Shown piece after piece: positions 63,083 through 64,000 of a DNA stretch of 64,000 nt (positions are counted from its first letter, which is position 1; each line of letters begins with the position of its first letter). A program made the translations under genes and the position numbers. The notes beneath the pieces were generated by a model. It was not told the DNA's origin, did not search any database, and saw only the letters and a list, made by a program, of their open reading frames with translations. The DNA is taken from NCBI GenBank assembly GCA_001898485.1, contig MKTY01000020.1, positions 1,509,203 to 1,573,202 on the forward strand, read 5' to 3'. The stretch comes from Sphingobacteriales bacterium 46-32. GTDB lineage: Bacteria > Bacteroidota > Bacteroidia > Chitinophagales > Chitinophagaceae.

Positions 63083-64000
63083 ATGCGAACAATGAATCGG
63101 TTATCGGCCCTGGCACTGCTGCTGTTGTTTCTGGCGGCAGGATGTAAGAAAAAAGATCTGACGCCATCGGCGCCGCCCATTAATATTATTGTAAAAATGA
63201 GTTACGATAACAGTGGCGGCTCCTATGCTTTTCCGCTTGCAGGCATTAAGGTGAAACTGACCAACCAGATGAATAATGTGGTGCTGGAGGAGCAATCCGA
63301 TGCAACAGGTCTCGCTATTTTCAACAGTGTTAGTTCCGGCTCTTATAATATTGACGCCAGCATTACCATCAGTAAAGCGGACTATGAATCCATTACCGGA
63401 TTGCTTTTGCAGACAGATGAGGTTACATTTAATGCTTCAAAAGCAGGCCAGGTGCTGAACACCACCACCAACAATACCATCGAAATGAAGCTGGAATTTG
63501 GTGTGATTGGCGACTGGGTGATCAAACAAATATATTATGCGGGCAGTCATACTACCAATGGAGCCAGCTTCCGCGACCAGTTTATCGAAATATATAACAA
63601 CTCCAATAAAGTACTGTATGCCGACAGTTTGTACATCGCTCAGCTTTTTGGCAGCAATACAGTAAGCCCCGATCAGAGTACAGGCAACTTTATTAACGAC
63701 GGAGGACTGCTGCAAGGACAATGGGACTGGAGCAAATCATATGGCAATACTGCAGGAGCAGATGCTGCTACGAAGTATGTATATCCCCGCACTATTTTCC
63801 GTATTCCCGGAACAGGTACGCAATATCCGGTACAACCCGGCGAAGGCATCGTGCTGGCAGCTACTGCGGTTAATCATAAAGCTCCTTATACCAATGCCGG
63901 CGGCGTGTCTGTAAATATCAATGATCCATCCCTCACGGTGGATCTTTCTGCCGCTAATTTTGAATTTTACCTGCGCGATGCCATACCTAATCCGCTTGAT
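63083..64000 (+). CDS. DUF4876-type lipoprotein (3' end outside window)
   Basis: The frame is open from the ATG at 63083 to the window end (306 codons). The start is MRTMNRLSALALLLLFLAAG followed by the lipobox cysteine. A carboxypeptidase-like beta-sandwich (FPLAGIKVKLTNQMNNVVLEEQSDATGLAIF) comes first, then a domain with VIKQIYYAGSHTTNGASFRDQFIEIYNN, the signature I associate with DUF4876. It likely sits on the cell surface and helps the adjacent TonB receptor capture its ligand. Confidence 0.85.
   Translation, partial: MRTMNRLSALALLLLFLAAGCKKKDLTPSAPPINIIVKMSYDNSGGSYAFPLAGIKVKLTNQMNNVVLEEQSDATGLAIFNSVSSGSYNIDASITISKADYESITGLLLQTDEVTFNASKAGQVLNTTTNNTIEMKLEFGVIGDWVIKQIYYAGSHTTNGASFRDQFIEIYNNSNKVLYADSLYIAQLFGSNTVSPDQSTGNFINDGGLLQGQWDWSKSYGNTAGADAATKYVYPRTIFRIPGTGTQYPVQPGEGIVLAATAVNHKAPYTNAGGVSVNINDPSLTVDLSAANFEFYLRDAIPNPLD

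Overview
The window is a stretch of chromosome from a member of the Bacteroidota, most likely the Chitinophagaceae or a close relative. I base this on type IX secretion (T9SS) sorting domains on large secreted proteins, a TonB receptor followed by a DUF4876-type lipoprotein, families largely confined to the phylum (DUF3098, DUF5777, DUF6686), promoters with the TAnnTTTG -7 element, and few strong Shine-Dalgarno sequences. Species cannot be read from the sequence. No rRNA, tRNA, transposase, prophage or CRISPR array was found.

Layout. 1-5 kb: tail of a T9SS cargo protein, rsmA, a D-2-hydroxyacid dehydrogenase, greA with an attenuator-like leader, a HIT hydrolase and ruvC. 4-10.5 kb: membrane and envelope genes, including a polytopic UPF0104-like protein, DUF3108, an MBL hydrolase, an MFS carrier, and uppP-DUF3098-ftsX. 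10.7-15.7 kb: leuS with an AT-rich internal block, a secreted endonuclease/exonuclease/phosphatase family protein and an unknown secreted protein. 15.9-21.3 kb: a 1538-residue T9SS adhesin-like protein, a very long perfect hairpin and a 700-bp minisatellite. 21.3-26.7 kb: M23 peptidase, an NmrA-like reductase with its MarR regulator, ruvB, an orphan OmpR-type regulator and a lone GroES-like protein. 26.9-38.2 kb: HerA-like ATPase, recQ, a copper-type P-ATPase, tsaE, alanine dehydrogenase and a K+/H+-type antiporter. 38.5-43.3 kb: a TetR-controlled tripartite drug pump. 43.3-45.8 kb: an ABC ATPase, lpxA and an AraC regulator with a cysteine cluster. 45.9-49.5 kb: a promoter with an FNR-like box, then heme-motif lipoproteins, an OB-fold protein, YceI and a beta-barrel protein. 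49.5-54.8 kb: ferritin, M1 peptidase, an AT-rich insert with a nonsense-interrupted HEPN gene and a YegP-like protein, and a PepSY protein. 55-64 kb: class I ribonucleotide reductase, DUF6686, a nitroreductase, and the TonB receptor/DUF4876 pair.

Most genes are ordinary housekeeping or envelope genes. The unusual content is of three kinds. First, a dispersed repeat: short arrays of a degenerate 8-bp unit placed as facing inverted pairs between genes (four loci), with related architectures built from other short units at further sites. Second, regulation that can be read directly: several promoters whose -7 element ends 3-5 bases before the start codon, paired MarR operators, tandem TetR operators, and an FNR-like box upstream of the heme-lipoprotein region. 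Third, candidate functional novelty: the heme lipoprotein/OB-fold/YceI/barrel gene set, and the broken HEPN gene next to YegP.
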